Below, piece after piece: positions 34,583 to 43,211 of a DNA stretch of 64,000 nt (positions within the stretch are counted from its first letter, which is position 1; each line of letters opens with the position of its first letter). Both the position numbers and the translations under genes were made by a program. This stretch comes from Bacteroidaceae bacterium (GTDB taxonomy: Bacteria > Bacteroidota > Bacteroidia > Bacteroidales > Bacteroidaceae). The stretch lies in NCBI GenBank assembly GCA_017541025.1, contig JAFXZY010000076.1, positions 56,654 through 120,653 of the forward strand, in the 5' to 3' direction. The notes beneath the pieces are model-generated. The model did not search any database and was not told the origin of the DNA. It was given only the letters and a program-made list of their open reading frames with translations.

Positions 34583-36058
34583 ATGAATCAGCCACAGCAA
34601 TCTGGCAGCAAAGCCTATTTGTTTTCCATTGTTCTCGTAGCCGTTTTAGGCGGATTACTCTTTGGTTATGACACAGCCGTAATTTCAGGTGCAGAAAAGG
34701 GCCTGCAGGCTTTCTTTATGGAAGCCAAGGATTTTGACTACACTGATCACTGGCACGGATTTACTTCTTCCTCGGCATTGATAGGCTGTATCCTCGGATC
34801 TGCGCTTTCCGGTTTCCTTGCCACGAATCTGGGCCGTAAGAAGTCGCTTGTCATTGCCGGTCTGTTATTCTTTGTCTCCGCATTGGGAAGCATGGAACCA
34901 GAGTTCCTTTTCTTCAAGCACGGTGAACCGCTCTTTACATTGCTTCTTACTTTCAATATCTATCGTATTATCGGAGGTATCGGTGTAGGTCTGGCTTCAG
35001 CCATTTGCCCGATGTATATCGGAGAAATTGCTCCTTATAAAATCAGAGGTATGCTTGTGAGCTGGAATCAGTTTGCCATCATTTTCGGTCAGTTGGTAGT
35101 TTACTTCGTGAATTTCTTCATCCTTGGTGACCATATCCAGCCTATGGTGGAGGAGATGGGTAAAGGAATAGCAGCTATCCATCCTGATGCTCAGTGGACA
35201 GTTACAACAGGTTGGCGTTATATGTTCGGAAGCGAAGCAATACCTGCCGGACTATTTGCCCTGCTTATCTGTTTCGTGCCCGAGACACCACGTTATCTTG
35301 TTTCCATAGGCAAAGACAAAGAGGCCTTCGATGTTCTCGCCAAGATTAACTGCAGTAGCGAGAAGGCCGCGATAATCCTTCCGGAAATCAAGGAGTCGAT
35401 GACGGTTAAGACCGAGAAGTTACTCACCTACGGCTCTATGTGTCTCTTCATCGGCATTATGCTCAGCGTGTTCCAACAGGCTGTCGGTATCAATGCCGTA
35501 CTCTACTACGCACCGAGAACCTTCGGCGATATGGGTATGCAAGACCCCATGATGATAACCGTAATTATGGGATTCATCAATATCATGTTCACCCTGGTGG
35601 CTATCTTTACTGTTGAGAAATGGGGCCGCAAGCCGCTCCTCATCACAGGTTCTCTTGGTATGGCAATTGGTGCTTTTGGCGTTGCTGCCACATTCGGTCA
35701 CGAAGGACTCGAGATAATAACATGCATAAGCCTTATGCTTTATGCCGCATGCTTTATGTTCTCGTGGGGTCCTATTTGCTGGGTGCTCATTGCCGAGATA
35801 TTCCCCAAAACCATCCGAAGTAAAGCAGTTGCCATCGCTGTTGCAGCACAGTGGATTAGCAATTTCATTGTCTCCAGTTCGTTCGTACCGATGTTTAATA
35901 TGCACCTGACAGAAGGTGACGACTTCGGACATTGGTTCACCTATGGTCTGTATGGTATCCTTTGCCTGCTAGCAGCTCTCTTTGTATGGCGACTTGTACC
36001 AGAGACCAAGCGCAAGACTTTGGAAGAAATGACAGCGCTGTGGAGACAGAGAAAGTGA
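34583..36058 (+). CDS. xylE: D-xylose:H+ symporter (MFS sugar porter)
   Basis: 491 residues with 12 predicted membrane segments. Sugar-porter signatures are LFGYDTAVISGA, GRKKSLVIAG, VPETPRYLVS, QQAVGINAVLYYAP, WGRKPLL and VPETKRKTLEEM. It imports xylose across the inner membrane. As the first gene of an operon with xylulokinase and xylose isomerase, the substrate assignment is well supported. The family size and start are normal. Confidence 0.92.
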   Translation: MNQPQQSGSKAYLFSIVLVAVLGGLLFGYDTAVISGAEKGLQAFFMEAKDFDYTDHWHGFTSSSALIGCILGSALSGFLATNLGRKKSLVIAGLLFFVSALGSMEPEFLFFKHGEPLFTLLLTFNIYRIIGGIGVGLASAICPMYIGEIAPYKIRGMLVSWNQFAIIFGQLVVYFVNFFILGDHIQPMVEEMGKGIAAIHPDAQWTVTTGWRYMFGSEAIPAGLFALLICFVPETPRYLVSIGKDKEAFDVLAKINCSSEKAAIILPEIKESMTVKTEKLLTYGSMCLFIGIMLSVFQQAVGINAVLYYAPRTFGDMGMQDPMMITVIMGFINIMFTLVAIFTVEKWGRKPLLITGSLGMAIGAFGVAATFGHEGLEIITCISLMLYAACFMFSWGPICWVLIAEIFPKTIRSKAVAIAVAAQWISNFIVSSSFVPMFNMHLTEGDDFGHWFTYGLYGILCLLAALFVWRLVPETKRKTLEEMTALWRQRK

Positions 36059-36082
36059 AGAATGAAGATGAAAAGTGAAGAA
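36055..36082. repeat. Heptamer array, GTGAAGA class (4 units)
   Basis: GTGAAGA, ATGAAGA, TGAAAAG, TGAAGAA directly after, and overlapping, the xylE stop codon. Confidence 0.7.
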
Positions 36083-36102
36083 TTAAATTCTCGATAAAAA
36101 AG

Positions 36103-36126
36103 TTATCGTTGACGTTAACGTTAGCG
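36103..36126. repeat. Hexamer array TTRNCG (4 units) between xylE and xylB
   Basis: TTATCG, TTGACG, TTAACG, TTAGCG in register, 18 bases before the xylB start. Confidence 0.85.
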
Positions 36127-36143
36127 TTTAAAAATAATATTCA

Positions 36144-37664
36144 ATGAAAAAGAATTATTTACTTGGCTACGATGTGGGTAGCTCCAGTGTGAAAGCATCT
36201 TTGGTAGATGTAGAGAGCGGAGCCTGCGTAGCATCAGCCTTCTATCCTAAGACTGAAGCCCCCATAAAGGCTGTTCGTGCCGGTTGGGCAGAGCAAGACC
36301 CTAATGCATGGTGGGAGTATCTGAAATCCGCCACAGCTGATGTGCTAACACAGAGCAATGCAGTTAAAGACGAGGTTAAGGCCATTGGCATCTCTTATCA
36401 GATGCATGGCTTGGTATGCGTAGATAAGGACCTAAAGCCCTTGCGAGATGCCATCATCTGGTGCGACTCACGTGCTGTTCCCTATGGTCAGAAAGCATTT
36501 GACACTTTGGGTAGCGAGCAATGTCTAAGCCGTCTTCTAAACTCCCCAGGTAACTTCACAGCCGCTAAACTGGCCTGGGTACATGAAAATGAGCCCGAAA
36601 CCTTCAATAAGATATATAAGGTAATGCTACCAGGCGATTATATTGCCTGCAGGCTATCCGGAACACCTTCTACTACAGTAAGCGGACTATCCGAGGGTAT
36701 GATGTGGGACTTCAAAGAAAACCGTCCTGCGCAGTTCTTGCTGGACTTCTACGGCATCCCTGTTTCTATGTTGTCAGATATCGTTCCGACCTTCGGCATT
36801 CAGGGTGAGGTTAATGCAGCTGCAGCAGCGGAGTTAGGTCTTGCTGAGGGCACACCCATCACCTATCGTGCTGGCGACCAACCCAACAATGCCCTTTCAC
36901 TGGATGTCTTTGAGCCTGGCGAAGCTGCAACCACAGCCGGTACCTCTGGCGTAGTATATGGCGTGCTGGGCAATGTAGCTTACGACCCACTGAGTCGTGT
37001 CAATACCTTTGCCCACGTTAATCATAACCCCCTCCCAACCTCCCCGAGGAGAGAAACAACAAGACTGGGCGTTCTCTTGTGTATCAATGGTACAGGAATT
37101 TTGAATTCTTGGATGCGTCGTATCGTTGCATCCCCCCTCGGAGGGAATGTAGAGGGATCTTATGCCGAGATGAACGACTTGGCAGCTCGGGCTCCCATTG
37201 GTGCCGCAGGTCTATCCATCCTACCCTTCGGCAATGGTGCCGAACGCGTGCTCTGCAACAAGGAAGTTGGTGCCAGCATTCACGGCATCAACTTCAATAC
37301 CCATACGCAGGCTCATCTGCTACGTGCTGCACAGGAAGGCATCGTATTCAGTTTTGCCTATGGTATGAAAGTCATGCAAGAGATGGGTATGAGTCTGAAG
37401 ACCATCCGTGCAGGCAAAGCCAATATGTTCCTGAGTCCTATCTTCCGCAACACATTAGCTGGCGTAACGGGCGCCACTATCGAACTCTGCGATACTGATG
37501 GCAGCGTAGGTGCAGCCCGTGGAGCAGGTATAGGTGCAGGCATTTATGCTAACCATAAAGAAGCCTTCGCTGCCCTGAAGAAACTGGAAGTAATAGAGCC
37601 CATAGCTAAAGATCAGGCAGCTTATCACGAAGCCTATGAGCATTGGCTTACATTCCTCCCATAA
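36144..37664 (+). CDS. xylB: Xylulokinase with two in-frame repeat insertions
   Basis: 506 residues, FGGY carbohydrate kinase. Key segments are LGYDVGSSSVKASLV, ISYQMHGLV, IIWCDSRA, the catalytic Asp in RAGDQPNNA, AGTSGVVYG and LLCINGTGILNSWMRR. It phosphorylates D-xylulose to xylulose-5-phosphate. Two stretches look foreign to the family: NPLPTSPRRETT (about residues 295-306) and ASPLGGNVEGS (about 329-339). Both are encoded by the C-run/G-run palindromic element and keep the frame. Activity is probably retained because neither hits the catalytic motifs. Confidence 0.93.
   Translation: MKKNYLLGYDVGSSSVKASLVDVESGACVASAFYPKTEAPIKAVRAGWAEQDPNAWWEYLKSATADVLTQSNAVKDEVKAIGISYQMHGLVCVDKDLKPLRDAIIWCDSRAVPYGQKAFDTLGSEQCLSRLLNSPGNFTAAKLAWVHENEPETFNKIYKVMLPGDYIACRLSGTPSTTVSGLSEGMMWDFKENRPAQFLLDFYGIPVSMLSDIVPTFGIQGEVNAAAAAELGLAEGTPITYRAGDQPNNALSLDVFEPGEAATTAGTSGVVYGVLGNVAYDPLSRVNTFAHVNHNPLPTSPRRETTRLGVLLCINGTGILNSWMRRIVASPLGGNVEGSYAEMNDLAARAPIGAAGLSILPFGNGAERVLCNKEVGASIHGINFNTHTQAHLLRAAQEGIVFSFAYGMKVMQEMGMSLKTIRAGKANMFLSPIFRNTLAGVTGATIELCDTDGSVGAARGAGIGAGIYANHKEAFAALKKLEVIEPIAKDQAAYHEAYEHWLTFLP
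37026..37054. repeat. Palindromic C/G-run mini-element, copy 1 (in xylB)
   Basis: CCCCCTCCCAACC followed by TCCCCGAGGAGAG. The reverse complement has the common layout: C-rich arm, short loop, G-run, about 5 bases, second G-run. It is translated in frame. Confidence 0.7.
37129..37155. repeat. Palindromic C/G-run mini-element, copy 2 (in xylB)
   Basis: CCCCCCTCGGAGGG followed by AATGTAGAGGGA. Same layout as copy 1 in the opposite orientation, about 100 bases away in the same gene. Confidence 0.65.
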
Positions 37665-37714
37665 TACCTATAAGACTAATAAGACCATATTAGAAACCAA
37701 TAATTTATAATTTT

Positions 37715-39022
37715 ATGAAACAGTATTTTCCGGAAATTTCCGCCATCAAGTTTGAGGGCGTAGAGAGCAAAAATCCATTGGCTTACCGTTATTACGATAA
37801 GGACCGCGTAGTTATGGGCAAGAAAATGAGTGAGTGGTTCAAGTTTGCTATGGCCTGGTGGCATACATTGTGTGCAGAAGGTTCCGATCAGTTTGGTGGT
37901 GGTACCAAGTCGTTCCCATGGAACACTGCTGCTGATCCCGTTCAGGCTGCAAAGGAGAAGGCTGACGCAGGTTTCGAGATTATGCAGAAACTGGGCATCG
38001 AGTACTATTGCTTCCACGATGTTGACCTCGTAGCAGAGGCAGCCACTGTAGAGGAGTATGAGAAGAACCTGAAGGAAGTGGTTGCATACCTGAAGCAGAA
38101 GCAAGCCGAGACAGGAATCAAACTCCTTTGGGGTACAGCCAACGTATTCAGCAACAAACGTTACATGAACGGTGCCAGCACCAACCCTGACTTCGACGTT
38201 GTAGCCCGTGCTATTGTTCAGATTAAGAACGCCATCGATGCAACCATCGAGCTGGGTGGTACCAACTACGTATTCTGGGGCGGTCGTGAAGGTTATATGA
38301 GCCTCCTCAACACTGATATGAAGCGCGAGAAGGAGCACATGGCTATCATGCTGACGATGGCTCGCGACTATGCTCGCAGCAAGGGCTTCAAGGGGACCTT
38401 CCTCATCGAGCCCAAGCCTATGGAACCTAGCAAGCACCAATATGATGTAGACACAGAGACTGTTATCGGCTTCCTGAAGGCACATAATCTGGACAAGGAC
38501 TTCAAGGTGAATATCGAAGTGAACCACGCTACTCTGGCTGGTCACACATTCGAGCATGAGTTAGCATGCGCTGTTGATGCAGGTATGCTGGGCAGCATTG
38601 ATGCCAACCGTGGCGACTATCAGAACGGTTGGGATACTGACCAGTTCCCCATCGATCATTACGAACTTACTCAGGCCATGATGCAGATCATCCGAGGCGG
38701 CGGCTTCAAGGATGGTGGTACCAACTTCGATGCTAAAACTCGTCGTAACAGCACCGACCTTGAAGATATCTTCATTGCTCACATCGCAGCAATGGATGCT
38801 ATGGCTCACGCCCTGCTCTCTGCAGCTGAGATTATTGAGAAGTCTCCCTTGCCCACCATGTTGAAGGAGCGTTACGCAAGTTTCGATGCAGGCGAAGGCA
38901 AGAAGTTCGAGGAAAGAAAAATGACACTCGAGGAGGCTTATGCTTACGGCAAGAAGATTGGCGAGCCCAAGCAGACAAGCGGCAAGCAAGAGCTTTATGA
39001 AGCTATCGTAAACATGTACTAA
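37715..39022 (+). CDS. xylA: Xylose isomerase
   Basis: 435 residues. Typical segments are [33 protein letters not shown] (catalytic His), [31 protein letters not shown] and [18 protein letters not shown] with the metal-binding residues. It converts D-xylose to D-xylulose in the cytoplasm. Third gene of the xyl operon, 50 bases after xylB. It is full length and unremarkable. Confidence 0.96.
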   Translation: MKQYFPEISAIKFEGVESKNPLAYRYYDKDRVVMGKKMSEWFKFAMAWWHTLCAEGSDQFGGGTKSFPWNTAADPVQAAKEKADAGFEIMQKLGIEYYCFHDVDLVAEAATVEEYEKNLKEVVAYLKQKQAETGIKLLWGTANVFSNKRYMNGASTNPDFDVVARAIVQIKNAIDATIELGGTNYVFWGGREGYMSLLNTDMKREKEHMAIMLTMARDYARSKGFKGTFLIEPKPMEPSKHQYDVDTETVIGFLKAHNLDKDFKVNIEVNHATLAGHTFEHELACAVDAGMLGSIDANRGDYQNGWDTDQFPIDHYELTQAMMQIIRGGGFKDGGTNFDAKTRRNSTDLEDIFIAHIAAMDAMAHALLSAAEIIEKSPLPTMLKERYASFDAGEGKKFEERKMTLEEAYAYGKKIGEPKQTSGKQELYEAIVNMY

Positions 39023-39046
39023 TCTTTTTACCTAAATAATTATGCC

Positions 39047-39085
39047 AAGGGAGGCTCCTCGTCATTGAGGGACTCCCTTTTCTTA
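39047..39085 (+). terminator. Intrinsic terminator of the xyl operon
   Basis: AAGGGAG (39047-39053) pairs with CTCCCTT (39073-39079), with inner CCTC/GAGG pairing, followed by TTCTT. It lies 25 bases after the xylA stop. Confidence 0.8.
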
Positions 39086-39121
39086 GTATCATAAATAGAT
39101 TTAGAGTTTAACAGATTCAAA

Positions 39122-39151
39122 ACGATGACGATGACTATAACTATTATTATT
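39122..39151. repeat. Hexamer-type array ACGATG/ACTATA
   Basis: ACGATG, ACGATG, ACTATA, ACTATT and ATT runs in 6-base register between xylA and the SUI1 gene. Apart from this and the terminator, the 260-base gap holds only the SUI1 promoter. Confidence 0.6.
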
Positions 39152-39232
39152 ATCATGAACATAATTATTTGTAACTTCCAACCCAAAATCTGCTATCCTT
39201 AATGGGTGTGACAGTTTTTTATGCTTTTTTCT

Positions 39233-39263
39233 TTTGTATTTCAATCACTTAATAGTAACTTTG
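39233..39263 (+). promoter_or_regulatory. Promoter of the SUI1 gene
   Basis: TTTG (39233-39236), exactly 19 bases, TAACTTTG (39256-39263), 20 bases before ATG 39284. Confidence 0.8.
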
Positions 39264-39283
39264 TGGTATAAAAAACAATTTAT

Positions 39284-39625
39284 ATGGAGGATTGGAAGAG
39301 TAAACTTAGCGCCTTAACAGGAGTTCCTGTACCGGAAGCTACGGAAACTATCTATGAGGAGGACGCTGATACTATACAGACGTTGCCGAAGAAGCAGCAG
39401 AAGTTGCGCCTGGCTATGGAAAGGGCTGGCAGAGGTGGTAAGACCGTTACTGTTATCAGAGGATTTGTCGGGTCGGAAAAGGACATGAATGACCTTTGCA
39501 AATTACTGAAACAGAAATGCGGCGTCGGAGGAACAGCCAAAGACGGCGAGATAATCATCCAAGGCGATCACCGCCCTCGTTTGCTGGAAATCCTGAAAGC
39601 AGAGGGATATACGCAAAGTAAATAG
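39284..39625 (+). CDS. SUI1/eIF1-like translation factor (YciH family)
   Basis: 113 residues. The C-terminal 80 form the SUI1 fold (LRLAMERAGRGGKTVTVIRGF, LCKLLKQKCGVGGTAKDGEIIIQGDHR). Bacterial YciH proteins resemble eIF1 and affect start-codon selection, though the role in Bacteroidetes is unproven. It is a single gene with its own promoter. Confidence 0.9.
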   Translation: MEDWKSKLSALTGVPVPEATETIYEEDADTIQTLPKKQQKLRLAMERAGRGGKTVTVIRGFVGSEKDMNDLCKLLKQKCGVGGTAKDGEIIIQGDHRPRLLEILKAEGYTQSK

Positions 39626-39742
39626 ACAATAAATGCAAGATGTTAAGAGTTCTTAAAATCACAATGTGAGATGTAGGTTTCAATGCCATCTGTATGTCTT
39701 ATAATAAAGGTTTATAGAACATCATTTTACAAAAAAAGAAAA

Positions 39743-40648
39743 ATGAAAAAGATTCTCATCTTCGCGATGCTGGCTCTCGTCTCATTTACGAGCCAAGCAC
39801 AACTTTTGTACAAAATCTCTGGTAATGGGCTGAAAGAGCCTTCTTACGTCATTGGCACCTATCATTTAGCAAAAGTCTCGTTTGTTGACTCAATTCCTGG
39901 CATTCGTAGGGTGATGAACGAGTGCCAACAGACATACTGTGAGTTAAGAATGCAGGATATGTTTATTCCAGACAGTTTGGCCATCATTCAGAAAGCTCAG
40001 CTCTTGCCAGAAGGAACGACATTAGACAAAGTTCTCTCGGCAGACGAGATGACACGCCTGAATGCCTATATGAAAGATTTATTAGGTGCAGATATGACAA
40101 ATCCGCTGGTAGCCGAACAAATGGGGAAGATGACTCCTGGTGCTATTGGCGTTCAATTGAGCTTGGCTAATTTTATCAAGAAAGAAAAAGACTTTGATAT
40201 CAACAATCAGTTTGACACCTACTTCCAGAAGCAGGCAATTGCCCAAGGAAAGAATATCGGTGGTTTAGAAACCATTGGCTTTCAGGTTAAAACGTTATAT
40301 CAAGGAAAGTCGATAGAGCGTCAGAAGGAAGAATTGATGTGCCAAGTGGACAATGCCGACTTTTACGATACTATGACGGATGCCGTTATCCAAGCTTTCT
40401 ACAATCAAGACCTTGCTGCAGTTAAGGACGCTTTTGACACGAAAATGCACAACAGTTGCGACCCCACCCCTGAAGAAGAAGCCCAACTTGTATACAACCG
40501 CAATGCCGACTGGTTAACAAAGATGCCAGCCGTTATGGCACAGAAGCCGACTCTCTTTGCTGTTGGAGCGGGACATCTGGTTGGGGATAAAGGTGTTCTG
40601 AACCTGCTTCGCCAAGACGGCTATACTGTCGAAGGGGTTACCGAGTAA
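39743..40648 (+). CDS. TraB/GumN-family secreted protein
   Basis: 301 residues from ATG 39743 (MKKILIFAMLALVSFTSQAQ, a clean signal peptide). The TraB/GumN pattern is visible: YVIGTYHLAKVSF near the N-terminus, GGLETIGFQ in the middle and AVGAGHLVGDKGVLNLL at the end, the His-containing motifs proposed to bind metal in the erythromycin-esterase-like fold. Exact role unknown. An in-frame start at 39683 would add 20 residues before the signal peptide and is less likely. Confidence 0.85.
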   Translation: MKKILIFAMLALVSFTSQAQLLYKISGNGLKEPSYVIGTYHLAKVSFVDSIPGIRRVMNECQQTYCELRMQDMFIPDSLAIIQKAQLLPEGTTLDKVLSADEMTRLNAYMKDLLGADMTNPLVAEQMGKMTPGAIGVQLSLANFIKKEKDFDINNQFDTYFQKQAIAQGKNIGGLETIGFQVKTLYQGKSIERQKEELMCQVDNADFYDTMTDAVIQAFYNQDLAAVKDAFDTKMHNSCDPTPEEEAQLVYNRNADWLTKMPAVMAQKPTLFAVGAGHLVGDKGVLNLLRQDGYTVEGVTE

Positions 40649-40682
40649 ACATTAAATGCTATTCCAGGCATAGATATTAATA

Positions 40683-41735
40683 ATGATAAAGAAAACCATC
40701 CTGAATATTCTCTTTGCCCTATTGTTCCCTGTTGTACTCTCTGCGCAGGAAGCAACGCTTTTTAAGCAGCACAACATGAAACGATGGGGCATTCCGGCAG
40801 GAAACTATAGTGGCATAACCAATATAGGAGACGGACGCTATGCACTTGTCAGTGACAAGCAGAATGAAGACGGATGGACAGAAGTGAGCATCGGCTTTCT
40901 TCCTTCTGGTGATATAGGGAAAGGCCTCTTTACAGATAATATTCTAAGCAAGAAATCATTAAGCAAATCACGGGATTGCGAAGGAATTGCCTACGTTCCG
41001 GAAGGACATTTCTTCGTAGCTGCAGAAAGCAGTCAGCAGATCCTGGAACTATCGCCCAACGGCGAGCCAACCAACAGGACCCTTGCAGTTCCTGCTTGTT
41101 TCAGTAAGAATAATATCTTTCCCAACTATGGGTTTGAATCTCTTGCTTATAATAAGGTAAAAGGAATATTCTGGACGACAACAGAACAAGGATTAAGAAC
41201 GGATGTCTCTGCACCTTCATCACCAGAGAACCGCACACCTACCCTACTTCGTCTGCAATCCTATAACGCCAACCTGAAACCGCTGCATCAGTATGCCTAT
41301 AAAACAGATGCACCTATAATAAAGAAGTCAGGCAGACATTATGCCTTTGGCGTTTCAGAAATACTGGTGGTAAACGACACCACCCTATTGGTAATGGAGC
41401 GCGAACTGAACATTCCCCAAAACTACAATCGTGCCAAGTGCCACATCCGCATCTATAGCGTAAACCCTGAAAGGCAACAGCCATTAACAGATACATCCAA
41501 ACCACTCTCCGAGCTAGATGCATCTGAATTCATACCCAAGAAACTGGTTTGTACCTTCAGCACAGGTTCCCGCATAATCGGAAAGAAGAACTTTGCCAAC
41601 TACGAAGGAATGTGTTTAGGGCCGATTTCAGAGGACGGCTCTCAAACAATCCTGTTGGTTTGCGACTCGCAAAATCGCGCAGGAAAATCATTCTATCACC
41701 TGAAAGATTATATAAGGGTAATCAAATTTCCCTAA
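40683..41735 (+). CDS. Phytase/esterase-like beta-propeller protein
   Basis: 350 residues with a signal peptide ending LSAQ. Segments SGITNIGDGRYALVSDK, DCEGIAYVPEGHFFVAAE and NYGFESLAYNKVKGIFWTTTEQG match the family annotated as esterase-like activity of phytase. Predicted to be a periplasmic propeller, perhaps a phosphatase or esterase. It starts 34 bases after the TraB-like gene and may be read with it. Confidence 0.75.
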   Translation: MIKKTILNILFALLFPVVLSAQEATLFKQHNMKRWGIPAGNYSGITNIGDGRYALVSDKQNEDGWTEVSIGFLPSGDIGKGLFTDNILSKKSLSKSRDCEGIAYVPEGHFFVAAESSQQILELSPNGEPTNRTLAVPACFSKNNIFPNYGFESLAYNKVKGIFWTTTEQGLRTDVSAPSSPENRTPTLLRLQSYNANLKPLHQYAYKTDAPIIKKSGRHYAFGVSEILVVNDTTLLVMERELNIPQNYNRAKCHIRIYSVNPERQQPLTDTSKPLSELDASEFIPKKLVCTFSTGSRIIGKKNFANYEGMCLGPISEDGSQTILLVCDSQNRAGKSFYHLKDYIRVIKFP

Positions 41736-41744
41736 AAATGAGGA

Positions 41745-41775
41745 TTGCGTGAATAAGCAGAAAGCGGTACCTTTG
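41745..41775 (+). promoter_or_regulatory. Promoter of hemG, near-leaderless
   Basis: TTG (41745-41747), 20 bases, TACCTTTG (41768-41775). The ATG at 41784 follows after only 8 bases, so the transcript should begin almost at the start codon. Confidence 0.75.
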
Positions 41776-41783
41776 CAGCCGAA

Positions 41784-43190
41784 ATGGCAAACCAACCAAG
41801 GATAGAACATACAGAGGTTACCGTAGTCGGTGCGGGATTGACTGGCCTGAGCACAGCCTACTGGCTGAAGCGGGGAGGAATAAATGTACACGTTGTTGAG
41901 ACGGACAACCGCATAGGGGGACAGATACAGACACAGCATTTCCAACATTATACTTTTGAAACAGGACCATCTACAGGTGCCGTTTCTACCCCCGAGGTGG
42001 CAGAACTTATGAATGACCTTGCTGTAACATCTGAAGGACGTTGTCAGATGGAAACGGCTCCTGATTCAGCCAAACGCAGGCTGATATGGAAAGGTAATCG
42101 TTTTCATGATCTTCCATCTGGCCCGCTTAGTGCTATCACAACGCCATTATTCCGTTTTTCAGACAAAATACGTATTCTCGGAGAGCCTTGGCGAAAACGT
42201 GGAAATAATCCTGATGAAACTATTGCTTCCCTGACGGCACGCCGATTAGGGAAGTCCTTCTTGGATTATGCTGTTGATCCTTTCATTTCTGGTGTCTATG
42301 CAGGAGACCCAGAGAAATTGGTTGTTCGCTTTGCGTTGCCGAAACTCTATGCCTTGGAACAAACTTATGGCAGTTTTATACGAGGAAGTATTGCCAAAAA
42401 GAAAGAACCAAAAACAGAACGCGACCGTTTAGCAACAAAAAAAGTATTCTCGGCGTTGGGTGGTCTTAGCCATATACCAGAAGCCGAAGCCAGCTATATC
42501 GGAGAAGATAATATCTCTTTGGGAGTCAGCAAGGTATGTATAACAGTTGAAAGTGATGGTTGGAGAACAACATTCTATGACTCAAAAGGCAATGAACAGC
42601 ATCTCCTAAGCCGTTGGGTGGTAACCACATGCGGAGCATACAACCTGCCACAGTTGCTGCCATTTATTGATACGGAACGCATGAATGCCATTGCAAAACT
42701 AAGATACGCACCTATTATTGAAGTCAATGTAGGCATGTCTGAAACATTTGGTGGTGACTATTGCGCATTTGGCGGGCTGGTACCAACAAAAGAAAAAAAA
42801 CAAGTTTTGGGAATTCTGTTTCCGTCAGCCTGCTTTTCCCAACGTACTCCTCAAGGTGGAGTTTTATTCTCTTTCTTTCTTGGTGGTATTAAACATCCCG
42901 AAATAATGGAAAAAAATGATGACGAAATTCGTTCCATTGTAACACAATCCCTGCATTCAATGTTGAAATTTCCTATTGAAGCCAAACCGGACTTCATCAA
43001 CATATCTCGTCATTTACGTGCTATACCGCAATACGAAGAAGATAGCGAAAATCGCCTTCAAGCCGTTATTTCGATAGAGAAACAATACCCCGGCCTTATC
43101 TTAGGAGGAAACCTAAAAGATGGTATTGGTATGGGACATCGCATAACCCAAGCGACAAACATTGCAAGCATAATCATTAATTCAGAATAA
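41784..43190 (+). CDS. hemG: Protoporphyrinogen oxidase (HemY-type FAD enzyme)
   Basis: 468 residues. FAD-binding VTVVGAGLTGLSTAYWL is at residues 12-28, then VVETDNRIGGQIQT, and the C-terminal GNLKDGIGMGHRI FAD segment. It oxidises protoporphyrinogen IX (or coproporphyrinogen III) in heme synthesis; several Bacteroidetes proteins of this type are annotated hemG. The TonB receptor follows after 21 bases, which suggests a shared role in tetrapyrrole or iron supply. Confidence 0.85.
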   Translation: MANQPRIEHTEVTVVGAGLTGLSTAYWLKRGGINVHVVETDNRIGGQIQTQHFQHYTFETGPSTGAVSTPEVAELMNDLAVTSEGRCQMETAPDSAKRRLIWKGNRFHDLPSGPLSAITTPLFRFSDKIRILGEPWRKRGNNPDETIASLTARRLGKSFLDYAVDPFISGVYAGDPEKLVVRFALPKLYALEQTYGSFIRGSIAKKKEPKTERDRLATKKVFSALGGLSHIPEAEASYIGEDNISLGVSKVCITVESDGWRTTFYDSKGNEQHLLSRWVVTTCGAYNLPQLLPFIDTERMNAIAKLRYAPIIEVNVGMSETFGGDYCAFGGLVPTKEKKQVLGILFPSACFSQRTPQGGVLFSFFLGGIKHPEIMEKNDDEIRSIVTQSLHSMLKFPIEAKPDFINISRHLRAIPQYEEDSENRLQAVISIEKQYPGLILGGNLKDGIGMGHRITQATNIASIIINSE

Positions 43191-43211
43191 CAAACACCAA
43201 AAATAACAATA

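Noticed and set aside
37676-38557. 293-codon open frame antisense to xylA
   Set aside because: Shadow of a highly conserved enzyme gene. No recognisable protein pattern.
43191-43211. Cobalamin riboswitch before the TonB receptor
   Set aside because: The gap is only 21 bases, too short for any riboswitch.
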